Source: Hyphomicrobiales bacterium
GTDB taxonomy: Bacteria > Pseudomonadota > Alphaproteobacteria > Rhizobiales > CAJQND01
Assembly (NCBI GenBank): GCA_028285595.1
Contig: JANQOW010000096.1
Location: forward strand, 1 to 46,994
DNA length: 46,994 nt
Direction of reading: 5' to 3'
Part shown: positions 34,435 through 43,404 of the stretch, piece by piece
Layout of the letters: every line of letters begins with the position of its first letter
Position numbering within the stretch: the stretch's first letter is position 1
Program-made: the position numbers and the translations under genes
The notes under the pieces: model-generated
Database searches by the model: none
Told to the model about the DNA's origin: nothing
What the model saw: the letters and a program-made list of their open reading frames with translations, nothing else

Positions 34435-35816
34435 ACCATCTCCCCCTTCAGCGCGTCATAGACCGCATCCAGTGCGATCCTCGCGCGCTCCACCAGCAGA
34501 TCGATCTCTTCGCGCGTAATCACAAATGGCGGCGAGAGCACCATGGTGTCGCGGCATGCGCGCATGATCAGATCGTTGGCCAGGCAGGCATCACGGCAGA
34601 TGCCCCCGGCCCGGCCCTCTTCGGCAAAGCGCTCGCGGGTCTGCTTGTTCTTGACGATCTCAATAGCGCCCAAAAGACCAAAGCTCCGCGCCTCGCCCAC
34701 CACCGGATGGTCGGACAGACTGCCTAGCTTCTCAGCGAAGTACGGCGCCAGGTCGGCCACCCGCTCCACCAGCTTTTCGTCTTCCAGAATGCGGATGTTC
34801 TCCAGCGCCACAGCACACGCCATGGGGTGGCCCGAATAGGTGAAGCCGTGGGCAAACTCGCTGTCGGCCGCATCGATCACCTCCATAATGTGATCAGCAA
34901 TCGCAACCGCGCCGATGGGCGCGTATCCTGACGATAGCCCCTTGGCCATGGGCACAATATCAGGCTCCATGCCCAAGCTCTCAAAACCGAACAGCTTGCC
35001 CGTGCGTCCGAAGCCGCAGATCACCTCGTCGGCAATGAGCAACACGCCATACTCCTTGCAGATGCGCTGAACTTCCGGCCAATAGGTGGCCGGGGGAATG
35101 ATCACCCCGCCCGCGCCCTGGATCGGTTCCCCGATCACGGCTGCCACTTTGTCAGCGCCCATCTCTTTGATCTTGTCTTCCACGGCCTGCGCCGCCTTTA
35201 GACCGAAGTCCTCAGGGCTCATATCGCCGCCTTCGGCAAACCAATAGGGTTGCTGCACATGGACGATGCCGGGCAAAGGCAGGCCGCCTTGGGCATGCAT
35301 GTGTTGCATGCCGCCAAGCGAGGCCGAAGCCATGGTGGAGCCATGATAGGCATTGTGGCGGGCGATAATGACCTTGCGCTCCGGCTGCCCTTTAAGCTCC
35401 CAATAATGGCGCACCAGGCGCACGATCGTGTCATTGGCTTCTGAGCCGGAATTCACGAAGAACACTTTGTTGAAACGTTCCGGCAAAAGGCTCGCGACCT
35501 TTTCGGCCAACTGCACGGCCGGGATGGTCGTGGTTTTGAAGAAGGTGTTGTAATAGGGCAGATCCAGCATCTGACGATGGGCGGCATCGGCCAGCGACTT
35601 ACGGCCATAGCCGATGTTGACGCACCAAAGGCCCGCCATGGCGTCGAGAATCTTACGGTTGTTGGAATCCCAAAGCCAGGCTTTGTCGGCATGGGTGATC
35701 ACCCGTGCGCCGCCTTCCTTCACCATGGCGGCATGATTGGTGAACGGATGGAAATGATGAACGTTATCGAGGGCAACAAGTTCTTCGGTGTTAACGTTTT
35801 GAGCTTGGAACGTCAT
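34431..35816 (-). CDS. Class III (omega) aminotransferase
   Basis: 461 residues, PLP-dependent. Seen landmarks: GLWCVNIGYGRKSLADAA, NSGSEANDT (phosphate cup), HNAYHGST, the DEV of LIADEVICGFGRTGK, and the Schiff-base K292 in PMAKGLSSGYAPIGA. This is the omega-amino-acid/putrescine:pyruvate subgroup; the terminal part SPPFVITREEIDLLVERA is typical. CAGGAG precedes ATG 35816. It is coupled to the M24 gene, so the substrate may be an amine released by that hydrolase. Taurine is also possible since an xsc gene lies in the window, but that gene is 11 kb away. Confidence 0.92.
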   Translation of the reverse strand: MTFQAQNVNTEELVALDNVHHFHPFTNHAAMVKEGGARVITHADKAWLWDSNNRKILDAMAGLWCVNIGYGRKSLADAAHRQMLDLPYYNTFFKTTTIPAVQLAEKVASLLPERFNKVFFVNSGSEANDTIVRLVRHYWELKGQPERKVIIARHNAYHGSTMASASLGGMQHMHAQGGLPLPGIVHVQQPYWFAEGGDMSPEDFGLKAAQAVEDKIKEMGADKVAAVIGEPIQGAGGVIIPPATYWPEVQRICKEYGVLLIADEVICGFGRTGKLFGFESLGMEPDIVPMAKGLSSGYAPIGAVAIADHIMEVIDAADSEFAHGFTYSGHPMACAVALENIRILEDEKLVERVADLAPYFAEKLGSLSDHPVVGEARSFGLLGAIEIVKNKQTRERFAEEGRAGGICRDACLANDLIMRACRDTMVLSPPFVITREEIDLLVERARIALDAVYDALKGEMV

Positions 35817-36050
35817 GGGTCACTCCTGAAAAGACGATGAAGGCGCAGGCAGGCTGGCTGCCCGCGAGGGCAATCGGTGGAGAGAACGCGAACCTTAAGG
35901 CGTGTAGTCGATTCGAGCGCACAGGATGAGAAGTTCGCCGAGCTTCGTGCGGCGCTTGGCACGGCGGAGCCGGCCGGTTTTGCTGATCGATCCCAACATG
36001 GCGGGAAGGATGCCACGCCGGCGCCCGGCGGGCAAGCGTCATTCCTGAGC

Positions 36051-36377
36051 CTAGAATATGGAGGTGTCCAGCTCCAGCTTGGCCCCCATCCATATGGCAT
36101 GCTCGGTATGATCGGCCAGATGATCCCCGGTCTCCGGGTGCAGAAAAACCACCAGACCATCCCGGTTCAACGCCAACCAGGGGACAATGTCGGCAAACAG
36201 GTCAGGTCCAAACGCGAGCTGGCAACTCCAGCAAGGATGCGGGCCCACCGGCCGTTCATGCATACGCCCCATCTCCGCACCGAACCGATCGCGCGCCTCT
36301 TCACACAATCCACGCGCCTGCTCGAGGGTGTCTGCGTCAAAATAGATATGGGCGTGATAGGCTTTGATTGTCGCCAT
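36051..36377 (-). CDS. DOPA 4,5-dioxygenase family protein
   Basis: 108 residues, the usual size of the bacterial DOPA_dioxygen family. It begins MATIKAYHAHIYFDADT, whose HAHIYFD block holds candidate iron ligands, and continues with GRMHERPVGPHPCWSCQLAF and WLALNRDGLVVFLHPETGDHLADHTEHAIW. Family members cleave catechols extradiolically (DOPA in fungi and plants); bacterial roles are mostly unknown. AAGG stands eight bases before ATG 36377. Isolated by 234 bases from the aminotransferase upstream region, in which I see no gene. Confidence 0.88.
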   Translation of the reverse strand: MATIKAYHAHIYFDADTLEQARGLCEEARDRFGAEMGRMHERPVGPHPCWSCQLAFGPDLFADIVPWLALNRDGLVVFLHPETGDHLADHTEHAIWMGAKLELDTSIF

Positions 36378-36491
36378 CTGAAAGACCTTTCTCAGCATGC
36401 CGGTCTTGCAATGGGCTCCGAGGGCCCGGTCTGTCAAGCGCTCCCGTGAGTGTGATTGGCCCGGAGCGCTGCCTTGAGTTATGAGGGATGC

Positions 36492-37022
36492 ATGGTTCGT
36501 GCAGCACTTCTCATGTTCGTTTGGCTCGCCGCCCTGGCGCCGGGCTCGGCTGTGGCAGATCAGTCTGCGCCGCTCTCGCTCTTGCCAGCTGCGCCTGCGA
36601 TCATTGGCGATCAGGTGCCGCAGGATGAACTGGCGGCCAAGCCGGTGGTGGTGACCTTCTTTGCATCCTGGTGCCCACCCTGCACCGATGAGTTCAAGGC
36701 GCTCAACGCCGTGCGGGCCACATACCCTGCGGAAAAAGCAACCATCGTTGCCGTCAACCTGTTTGAAAAGTGGGGCGGCAAAGACAATCCGGCCCGCATG
36801 GCAAAGTTCCTCCGCCGCACCAAACCGGACTTCTATGTGGTGAAGGGCAACAAGCAGATTGCCAAAGCCTTTGGCGACATTGAACGCATTCCAAGCCTGG
36901 TGGTCTACGATCCCAAGGGGAAGGAAATCTGGCGTTTCGTGCACCTGCGCGGAGCAAAGAAGATGTCAGCCACTGCTGAAGAAATCCAGGCGGCCTTGGA
37001 CAAGGCCGTGATGCCGGGCACA
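36492..37022 (+). CDS. TlpA/ResA-like thioredoxin-fold protein
   Basis: From ATG 36492 (GAGGG upstream) about 177 residues. Signal peptide (ALLMFVWLAALAPGSAVAD), then a thioredoxin fold with the redox pair C61/C64 in ASWCPPC, VAVNLFEKWGGKDNPARMAKFLRR (the insertion typical of TlpA/ResA), and the cis-Pro region IPSLVVYD. Likely a periplasmic thiol-disulfide reductase. Partner pathway, such as cytochrome c maturation or copper-site assembly, cannot be told from neighbours. The stop codon is tag at 37023-37025. Confidence 0.88.
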
Positions 37023-37082
37023 TAGCCTCAGCAACTTCTCTCGTCTCCGCACCGCAACTGGACCCGTCCTTGGTCAACGGGC

Positions 37083-37112
37083 TTGCATTGGCGTCAACAT
37101 TTTCGCTATAAT
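37083..37112 (+). promoter_or_regulatory. Promoter of the homocysteine methyltransferase gene
   Basis: TTGCAT (37083-37088) and a perfect TATAAT (37107-37112), spacer 18. Transcription would start near 37119, inside the adjacent palindrome. Confidence 0.65.
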
Positions 37113-37130
37113 ATAAGGATATGCTTATAT
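37111..37130. promoter_or_regulatory. Perfect palindrome overlapping promoter; candidate repressor operator
   Basis: atataag-gatatg-cttatat: perfect 7-bp arms with a six-base centre, overlapping the -10 and the likely transcript start. Position fits a repressor. AT-rich palindromes of this shape are bound by ArsR-family regulators such as SahR, which control methionine-cycle genes; that identity is inference. Confidence 0.65.
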
Positions 37131-37166
37131 GCTTATTTTTGGTGCGGAGCAGATGGAGACGATCAC

Positions 37167-38204
37167 ATGGGCTTTTTCCAGCTACTAGAAGAACGCGACT
37201 GGTTGCTCGCAGACGGTGCTACCGGCACCAACTACTTCAAACGCGGCCTTGGATCTGGCGATCCGCCTGAGCTTTGGAACGTTGATCATCCCGACCGCGT
37301 GCGCGATCTGCACCGCGAGTTCATCGAAGCCGGGGCCGATATCGTGCTCACCAACAGTTTCGGCGGCAACGCCTATCGCCTGATGCTGCACAATGCCCAA
37401 GACCGCGTGTTTGAGCTCAACCACGCCGCCGCGCAGAACGCGCGCGCTGAAGCTGACGCGGTGGACCGGGAGGTACTGGTCGCCGGCTCCCTTGGCCCAA
37501 CCGGTGAGATTTTCGCACCCGTGGGCACTCTCACAATCGAAGAAGGCCGCGAAGCCTTTGCCCGCCAGGCCGAAGCCTTGAAGGCAGGCGGTGCCGACCT
37601 CCTGTGGATCGAAACCATCTCAGGGCCCGAAGAACTGCAGGCGGCCACGGAAGGCGCCGCCGAGACCGGATTGCCGGTGGTCACCACCATGAGCTTCGAT
37701 ACCAATGGCTGCACCATGATGGGCGTCACTCCTGAAGGCTTTGCCGGTCTGACTGCCAATCTCGCCCATCCGCCTGCCGCCATCGGCGCCAACTGCGGCA
37801 CGGGCGCTGCCGAGCTGGTGGCCACCGTGCTGGGCATCACAAGCGCAGATCCCAATGCGCTGGTTGTGGCCAAAGCCAATTGCGGGGTGCCGGAGTTTGT
37901 GGACGGAGAAATCGTCTACTCAGGGACGCCGAACCTGATGCAAGACTATGTGCGGCTCGTGCGCAACGCCGGCGCCCGGGTTATTGGCGGCTGTTGTGGC
38001 ACCACCCCGGAACACCTAAAAGCCATGCGCCAGGCTTTGGAAGCCCACACTCTGGGAACCCGGCCGGAGATTGCCGAGATTGAAGCTCTGCTGGGCGATG
38101 TCTCTGCGCTCGCCAAAGGCGAAGCGCCTGCTGCACCGGACGCCGGCTCATCGCGCCGCAGAGGCCGCAGCCGGCGCCGCACCTCTGAGCCGGAAATAGC
38201 CTGA
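37167..38204 (+). CDS. Homocysteine S-methyltransferase (BhmT/MetH-N type)
   Basis: 345 residues from ATG 37167 (GGAG eight bases upstream). The (beta/alpha)8 barrel begins LLADGATGTNYF and carries the zinc cysteines C210 (GANCGTG) and the pair C276-C277 (GGCCGTTPEH), which bind homocysteine. It transfers a methyl group, probably from a betaine, to make methionine; it lacks B12-binding modules. The last 20 residues form an Arg-rich tail (SSRRRGRSRRRTSEP), unusual for the family. Control by the palindrome at 37111-37130 fits methionine-cycle feedback. A betaine substrate would link to carnitine breakdown if the BKACE operon has that role. Confidence 0.93.
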   Translation: MGFFQLLEERDWLLADGATGTNYFKRGLGSGDPPELWNVDHPDRVRDLHREFIEAGADIVLTNSFGGNAYRLMLHNAQDRVFELNHAAAQNARAEADAVDREVLVAGSLGPTGEIFAPVGTLTIEEGREAFARQAEALKAGGADLLWIETISGPEELQAATEGAAETGLPVVTTMSFDTNGCTMMGVTPEGFAGLTANLAHPPAAIGANCGTGAAELVATVLGITSADPNALVVAKANCGVPEFVDGEIVYSGTPNLMQDYVRLVRNAGARVIGGCCGTTPEHLKAMRQALEAHTLGTRPEIAEIEALLGDVSALAKGEAPAAPDAGSSRRRGRSRRRTSEPEIA

Positions 38205-38240
38205 AGCAAGACCACCGGCTCTTACCCCCTGCCCCACCCC

Positions 38241-38275
38241 GACGCGGCTCAACCTGTTGAGCCGCGTCACAATTT
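38241..38275 (+). terminator. Hairpin terminator after the homocysteine methyltransferase
   Basis: Perfect 12-bp stem gacgcggctcaa / ttgagccgcgtc with loop cctg (38241-38268), then acaatttt. Strong stem, short T run. Confidence 0.75.
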
Positions 38276-38307
38276 TGCTTAACATTCACAATAGATTTGC
38301 TATCATT

Positions 38308-38324
38308 GGTTGCATAACGCAACC
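38308..38324. promoter_or_regulatory. Palindrome upstream of the PhnD-like gene
   Basis: ggttgc-ataac-gcaacc, perfect 6-bp arms, 13 bases before the ATG. Could be an operator or a small mRNA hairpin near the ribosome site. Confidence 0.4.
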
Positions 38325-38336
38325 GGGGTATACTTT

Positions 38337-39158
38337 ATGTCATTTGCTGCGCATTCGCCTGTCGCCTCCCTACCCATGTACGACCATCCCGCCGTGCGCC
38401 AGTCCACGGACAAGCTCTGGCGCGCCTTTGTAAAGGTGCTGAGGGACGAAGATGTGCGGGCTCCGGACATTTTGAACCGCCAGCCTGATTATGCCAATTT
38501 GTGGCTCGCCCCAGGGCTGATCTTTTCGCAAACCTGCGGCTATCCTTACATGAGCGAGCTGCGCGGCAAGGTGCAGTTGGTGGCGACGCCGGTCTACAAG
38601 GCCATGGGCTGCGAGGGGCCGTACTACTGTTCGATCATCATGGTGAGGCGCGATGACCCTGCAACCTCTCTGGCCGAGTGCCGCGGCCGCATAGCCGGTT
38701 ACAACGCCGTCCACTCTCAGTCCGGGTACAACACCTTGCGTGCCGCCGTTGCACCGCTGGCCACCGATGGCCGCTTTTTCTCTTCGACTGTGGAAACCGG
38801 AAGCCACAGTGCCTCTATGGATGCGGTTTCTGCCGGCACCGCTGATTTGTGCGCTGTTGATTGTGTGACGTGGGCCCTCATGGTGCAACACGAGCCTGAC
38901 CGGGCGGCCAAGTTCAAGATCATCCAACAGACGCCAAGTGCGCCCGGGCTGCCCTTCATCACCTCGATGCACACGCCGCCGGAGACGCTGGAGAAGCTGC
39001 GCGCCGCCCTCACCGCGATCTGCACGGATCCTGCCCTGGCCTCTGACCGCGATAAGGTCCTTCTTGACGGAGCAGCGCTGCTCGGCGACGATGATTATGA
39101 GCGCGTTCTGGAGTTGGAACAGCGCGCCATCGCCCAAGGGTATCCTATCTTAAACTGA
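38337..39158 (+). CDS. PhnD-like substrate-binding-fold protein without signal peptide
   Basis: 273 residues from ATG 38337. The fold signature matches phosphate/phosphonate-type binding proteins: an N-terminal YDHPAVRQSTDKLWRAF, SQTCGYPY in the ligand region, MGCEGPYYCSIIMVRRDD, the hinge GRIAGYNAVHSQSGYNTLR, TVETGSHSASMDAVSAGTADLCAVD. There is no hydrophobic leader, so it probably stays in the cytoplasm, where it may be a sensor or enzyme-like domain. No transporter genes are adjacent. It precedes an enolase-superfamily gene by 19 bases on the same strand. Confidence 0.82.
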   Translation: MSFAAHSPVASLPMYDHPAVRQSTDKLWRAFVKVLRDEDVRAPDILNRQPDYANLWLAPGLIFSQTCGYPYMSELRGKVQLVATPVYKAMGCEGPYYCSIIMVRRDDPATSLAECRGRIAGYNAVHSQSGYNTLRAAVAPLATDGRFFSSTVETGSHSASMDAVSAGTADLCAVDCVTWALMVQHEPDRAAKFKIIQQTPSAPGLPFITSMHTPPETLEKLRAALTAICTDPALASDRDKVLLDGAALLGDDDYERVLELEQRAIAQGYPILN

Positions 39159-39177
39159 ACGCGAACACAGCGACCCC

Positions 39178-40350
39178 ATGAAGATCACCGCGGTCCGGGC
39201 CACCCCGGTCAATATCCCGTTCACTGCCCCCTACCGCTTCAGCTACGGGTCCATGGCCTCCCTCACCAAAACCGTCGTTGAGGTGGACACCGATGCTGGG
39301 ATCACAGGGCTTGGCGAAGTGGCGGACGGAGACCGCGCGGCGGACGTGGTGACCATGGCGGACGCTCTTATCGGCATGGACATCCGCGAGACCACACTCG
39401 CTGAACGGCGTGTCGTGCCGCAGATGCAGTATTCGGCCTGGAACAACGGCCTGGCGGCGCGGCGGGCCTTCGGCGGCATTGAAATGGCGATGTGGGATGC
39501 GCGCGGCAAGATCGAGAATGTGCCTCTCCACACCCTCCTGGGTGGCGCTGTGCGCACGCAGATCGCGCTCACCGAGTACTTCGCCTACCGCCTGCCCGGC
39601 GCCAGCGAGCCTGGTCAAAACACCCCAACCGAGATTGCAAACTTCTGCGCCAAGATGATTGAGGATCACGGTGCCCGGTGGTTCGAAGGCAAAGTCGCCA
39701 CCGTAGGGCTCTCTGAAGAGCTGAAGATGGTGAGCGAAGTGCGCGCGGCCATCGGCGAGCGCAAGCTGCAGCTTGATGCCAATGGCGCCTGGACCGTTTC
39801 AACCGCCCGAAGCGCTCTGAGGAAGCTCGACCGGTTTGACATCCACGCCTACGAAGAACCCGTGGAGACCTATGAGGAACTGGCGCAGCTCCGGACCGTG
39901 ACGCCGGCCGCGTTCTCCTCCCACATCATCAACCTGCCGGAGGCGGTGCGTCTTAAGGCGCCGGACACCCTGGTGACCAACCTGAACGAACTGGGCGGCA
40001 TCAAACGCGCTGCAGAATTTATCCATGCCTGCGCAAAGTTCGATGTGGGCTTCCGTTTTCACTCCGGCGAAACCGGGATTGCCAGCTCAGCTTACCTTCA
40101 CGTTTCCGCAGCGATTGAGCACATTCGCGAACCCAGCCAAACCTTGCTGCGGTGGTACGGCGACGATGTGATCGAACAGGGGTTGCTGACGCCAAAGGAC
40201 GGTTACTTGAACGTCCCGGACGGGCCTGGCCTGGGCGTAACGCTGGATCAAAAGGCGCTGAAACGCTGCCATCAGCGCTATCTGGATGAGGGCGCGTTTC
40301 CCTCAGCCTCGCCTGCGGAAGGCTATGGCGGCGGCTTTCGCAAAAGCTGA
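39178..40350 (+). CDS. Enolase-superfamily enzyme (mandelate racemase/glucarate dehydratase type)
   Basis: 390 residues: capping domain to about residue 125, then the TIM barrel. Candidate catalytic groups are K172 in FEGKVATVG, metal ligands D200 (QLDANGAW) and E226/E227 (YEEPVE), and a late His, H295, in FRFHSGETGIASS, the position used by glucarate dehydratase. The family abstracts a proton alpha to a carboxylate to racemise or dehydrate acid sugars. The exact substrate is not readable. Probably co-transcribed with the PhnD-like gene. Confidence 0.9.
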   Translation: MKITAVRATPVNIPFTAPYRFSYGSMASLTKTVVEVDTDAGITGLGEVADGDRAADVVTMADALIGMDIRETTLAERRVVPQMQYSAWNNGLAARRAFGGIEMAMWDARGKIENVPLHTLLGGAVRTQIALTEYFAYRLPGASEPGQNTPTEIANFCAKMIEDHGARWFEGKVATVGLSEELKMVSEVRAAIGERKLQLDANGAWTVSTARSALRKLDRFDIHAYEEPVETYEELAQLRTVTPAAFSSHIINLPEAVRLKAPDTLVTNLNELGGIKRAAEFIHACAKFDVGFRFHSGETGIASSAYLHVSAAIEHIREPSQTLLRWYGDDVIEQGLLTPKDGYLNVPDGPGLGVTLDQKALKRCHQRYLDEGAFPSASPAEGYGGGFRKS

Positions 40351-40382
40351 CACCGCCCCCGGCTGTCATGCCTGAAGATCGA

Positions 40383-41594
40383 TCACTCCGCGGGGGCGAG
40401 TTGAGGTTTGGTGCCGGAGATCGCCGCCGGCAATGTTGCCACGGCAAGGCAGATGAAGGCTGCCGTGATGGACAAGATCACAAACAGACGGTCAAAGCCC
40501 CAGGTGCCGTGGATCCAAGCGATAAACGGAACCGATGATGCCATAACCGAAATGGTGATGGTGTACCGCAGCGCCAGGATGCGGCTGCGCCAGGCAGACT
40601 TCGCCACCCGCCCCACCAGAACGTCGTTGATCGGAATTTGCCCAAAGGTCGCCAGCATAAAGGCAACCGAGAACACAACCACATACCAGCCGGTGGCCTG
40701 GGCCATGGCGGCGAAGAACACCACCTGCATGGCCGCCACGCCCAAAAACACAAGGCGCGGGGACACCCGGTCCACCAGAGACCCCACGATCAACTGGCCG
40801 ATAGACCCTACCGCAAACGCAAAGAAAGCCAGCCAGCCGATCAGAGTGGCGCTTGCGGCAATATCGGCAGCCCGCTCATCCAACACCTTGGGCAGCGCGA
40901 ACGTGGTGCTCTGGAACACCAAACCACCGAGCGCTGTGGTGAAGAGGATAACGGACAGCACCCGAATAAACAGCGCCCGGTCAAACACCGGGTCGGGCAC
41001 TTTCGCACTCTTGCCGGAAGCTGCTTTGGCCTGCCGGTCCGTCTCCGCCGTACGCCAAATCGTCATCCCATAAGCAATGCCGAGCACAACCGAGATCACG
41101 CCCGGCCAAACAAACGCAGACCGCCAGCCGGAGGTATCGATCAGAAACGCGGTGAGCAGCGCGGCAACGGCCACGCCCATGTTTCCCCAGACCCCGTTTA
41201 TGGCGATGCGCATCCCGGTCTTTGCATGCCCTTCGAGCACCAGGGCGATGCCCACCGGATGGTAGATCGCTGCAAAGGCGCCGATGGCGAACAAGCCTAT
41301 GCCCATCTGCAAGGGCGTGACGGCCAGTGCGGTGGCGCAGGCGGAAAGGCCGATGCCGATGAAAAAGACCGTAATCAATCCCTCCCGGCTCCACCGGTCC
41401 GCCAACCACCCCGCCGGCAGAGCAAATGCTCCAAAGGCGATAAATCCCGGCGTCGCATAGGGAATGAGCTCGCCGTAGCTCATCCCCCATTCCCGTCCCA
41501 GTGCCAAAGCCGCTACGGTCGCGAACACCAGCATGAACAGGTGATCGAGAAAGTGGCCAATATTGAGGAACAGATAGTGGAGTTTATCGCGCAT
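40383..41594 (-). CDS. MFS transporter
   Basis: 403 residues from ATG 41594 (MRDKLHYLFLNIGHFLDHLFML). Twelve hydrophobic segments. The helix 2-3 loop has AGWLADRWSREG, helix 4-5 AAIYHPVGIALVLEG and the central loop is basic (DRQAKAASGKSAKVPD). The HFLDH start and the AIYHPVG block resemble fosmidomycin-resistance-type (Fsr) MFS proteins. Substrate unknown. It follows the ankyrin gene by 52 bases on the same strand and converges on the enolase-type gene. Confidence 0.86.
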   Translation of the reverse strand: MRDKLHYLFLNIGHFLDHLFMLVFATVAALALGREWGMSYGELIPYATPGFIAFGAFALPAGWLADRWSREGLITVFFIGIGLSACATALAVTPLQMGIGLFAIGAFAAIYHPVGIALVLEGHAKTGMRIAINGVWGNMGVAVAALLTAFLIDTSGWRSAFVWPGVISVVLGIAYGMTIWRTAETDRQAKAASGKSAKVPDPVFDRALFIRVLSVILFTTALGGLVFQSTTFALPKVLDERAADIAASATLIGWLAFFAFAVGSIGQLIVGSLVDRVSPRLVFLGVAAMQVVFFAAMAQATGWYVVVFSVAFMLATFGQIPINDVLVGRVAKSAWRSRILALRYTITISVMASSVPFIAWIHGTWGFDRLFVILSITAAFICLAVATLPAAISGTKPQLAPAE

Positions 41595-41646
41595 GAGATT
41601 TCTCGACAGAAGGGCCTGAGACACACCATGGTACAGGAGGGCCGGT

Positions 41647-43404
41647 TTAAGAACCAGCCTCGGTTTCACGGCGTAAAGCCACCAAGACGGCCTGATCGCC
41701 ACCCTCTTCGGCAAGATCCATGATTGTCTTTCCGGCCGGGCTCGCCACCTCAACATCCGCGCCTTGCTCAACAAGCAGAGAGACGGCATCGGCGCGCTTG
41801 TTGATCACGGCATAAGCCAAGGGCGTCATCCAGTCGGCCTCCATGGGCCCGCAGGCAACCGGCCGCACTTGGGAAAACCGCATCTGGTGGCTTCTGGCAT
41901 CGGCTGCCAGATGCCTGCGAAGTTCTCCTAAGTTGCCCCTTGCCGCAGCCGTGAAAATGTCCATACGCTCTGCGTCCAGCAGCGCAACCATTTCCTCCTG
42001 ACCGGCATATTGCGCAAAGCCGATGGCCGGTGCCGCGTGGTTCGGATCGCGCGCCGTCGGGTCCGCACCGGCTTCCAACAACATGCGCGCCATATCCACA
42101 TGTCCATGGTAGGCCGCATCATGCAGAGGCGTTTGGGTCCCGGTTGCGCCCAAGTCAAAGCCGAGTGCGATCATGGTGGCCAGCGCCGGGCGGTTGCCCT
42201 GCACCACCGCATCGCCCAGCATCTCCCGCTCAAGCGGTTTGACGCCCTCCGCCAAGGCCGGGTCTGCAGACTTGAGCGCCTGCGCTTCCTCCGTGTTGCC
42301 ACTCATGCAAGCGGCCTGAAACCGTTCCAGGGCGGACAGGTCCACCTTTGTGGCGCCATGCTCCAGGAGATAGTCCGCGATCTCATCCTGTCCGAGCAAT
42401 CGCGCCGCCTCGTAAGGTGTCTTACCCTTCGTGAGCGTATCGTACGTGTCATCGGGCCGGTTTACATCCACGCCATGGTCGATGAGCAGCTTGGCGCGGT
42501 CCCCAAAGCCGCGGTGAAGCGCCTGGATAAGATGAAAGTGCATCGTCTCACTGCCGTTGGGCACCAGCCGATCGCCGTCCTCCAACAACCAGTTGTTACG
42601 GTCGCGGGGGGCGAGGCCAAACTCCAGCAACAGCTTCAGACACGTATCATCCCGCTCAAAACACCGATTGTAGGCAGCTTGGCTGTCATTGGGATCTGCT
42701 CCGGCCTCTAGGAGAACTCTCGCGAAGGCCTCACACTCGGGATGCTCAGGGAAGTTGATCGGTCCACCCTCCCCTTGGCCGAACACGCCGGTAAGCGCGG
42801 TAAACCGATATTGTCCGCCCCACATGTAATGCGCGTTGGGATCGGCGCCATGTTCGAGCAGCCTGAGAGCGCCCGCAAGATTTGAGATGCCGGGCGGGCG
42901 GGCATAGGCCGCGTACATGAGCGGTTCCCAGCTGAAGTATCCACCCTTTCGATTAAGTAACCCGGCGTCGCCAGCTAGCCAGCGATCGATCCCCTCAACA
43001 TCGCCAAGCGCCGCAGCCGTATAGATATTCGCCTGCGCAATCTCAGGATGAGCGGCGAGCAGCGCACCGGCTTCTTTGAACCGGTGGGGGCCAGCGTCAG
43101 CATCAGGCCGATACGCCAGGCACACCAGGTCCAGGAAGCGGTTGGCCAACTGGTCGCCATCGCCGCCGCGCTCCGATGCCGGGCGCTCCACCACGTCCTT
43201 TAGTTTCGTCCAGCTTGAAAATCCGTATTCACGGGCAATCAAAAGCTGCGCAGATTGCAAGCCAATCGATCGGGGATCACCGAAATAAGGACCCACACGG
43301 CCAAGCGCAGCCTCATCGCCCGCGCGCGCGGACTTCAGCAGCCGCTTGGCCTGCTTTTTGAGATGATCGATATTGGGGTTATCCGGCAGTTCTGCGAACG
43401 CCAT
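41647..43404 (-). CDS. Ankyrin-repeat protein
   Basis: A 585-residue protein with no signal peptide. Residues 1-60 (DNPNIDHLKKQAKRLLKSAR ... IAREYGFSSWTKLKDVVE) are a conserved N-terminal helical cap seen in bacterial ankyrin proteins. Ankyrin repeats follow, recognisable as ALRLLEHGADPNAHYMWGG, AFARVLLEAGADPND, RAKLLIDHGVDVNR, TPLHDAAYHGHVDMARMLLEAGADP and LAYAVINKRADAVSLLVEQGADVEV. No enzymatic or secretion domain is seen, so it should be an intracellular protein-binding scaffold. Partner unknown. Confidence 0.9.
   Translation of the reverse strand: MAFAELPDNPNIDHLKKQAKRLLKSARAGDEAALGRVGPYFGDPRSIGLQSAQLLIAREYGFSSWTKLKDVVERPASERGGDGDQLANRFLDLVCLAYRPDADAGPHRFKEAGALLAAHPEIAQANIYTAAALGDVEGIDRWLAGDAGLLNRKGGYFSWEPLMYAAYARPPGISNLAGALRLLEHGADPNAHYMWGGQYRFTALTGVFGQGEGGPINFPEHPECEAFARVLLEAGADPNDSQAAYNRCFERDDTCLKLLLEFGLAPRDRNNWLLEDGDRLVPNGSETMHFHLIQALHRGFGDRAKLLIDHGVDVNRPDDTYDTLTKGKTPYEAARLLGQDEIADYLLEHGATKVDLSALERFQAACMSGNTEEAQALKSADPALAEGVKPLEREMLGDAVVQGNRPALATMIALGFDLGATGTQTPLHDAAYHGHVDMARMLLEAGADPTARDPNHAAPAIGFAQYAGQEEMVALLDAERMDIFTAAARGNLGELRRHLAADARSHQMRFSQVRPVACGPMEADWMTPLAYAVINKRADAVSLLVEQGADVEVASPAGKTIMDLAEEGGDQAVLVALRRETEAGS

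Noticed and set aside
35877..36449. 190-residue plus-strand frame
   Set aside because: Antisense to the DOPA-dioxygenase-family gene and covering the empty region next to it; no recognisable domain.
40638..41723. 361-residue plus-strand frame
   Set aside because: Antisense to the MFS transporter; composition rich in His, Gln, Arg and Pro with no domain, while the minus strand encodes twelve membrane segments.
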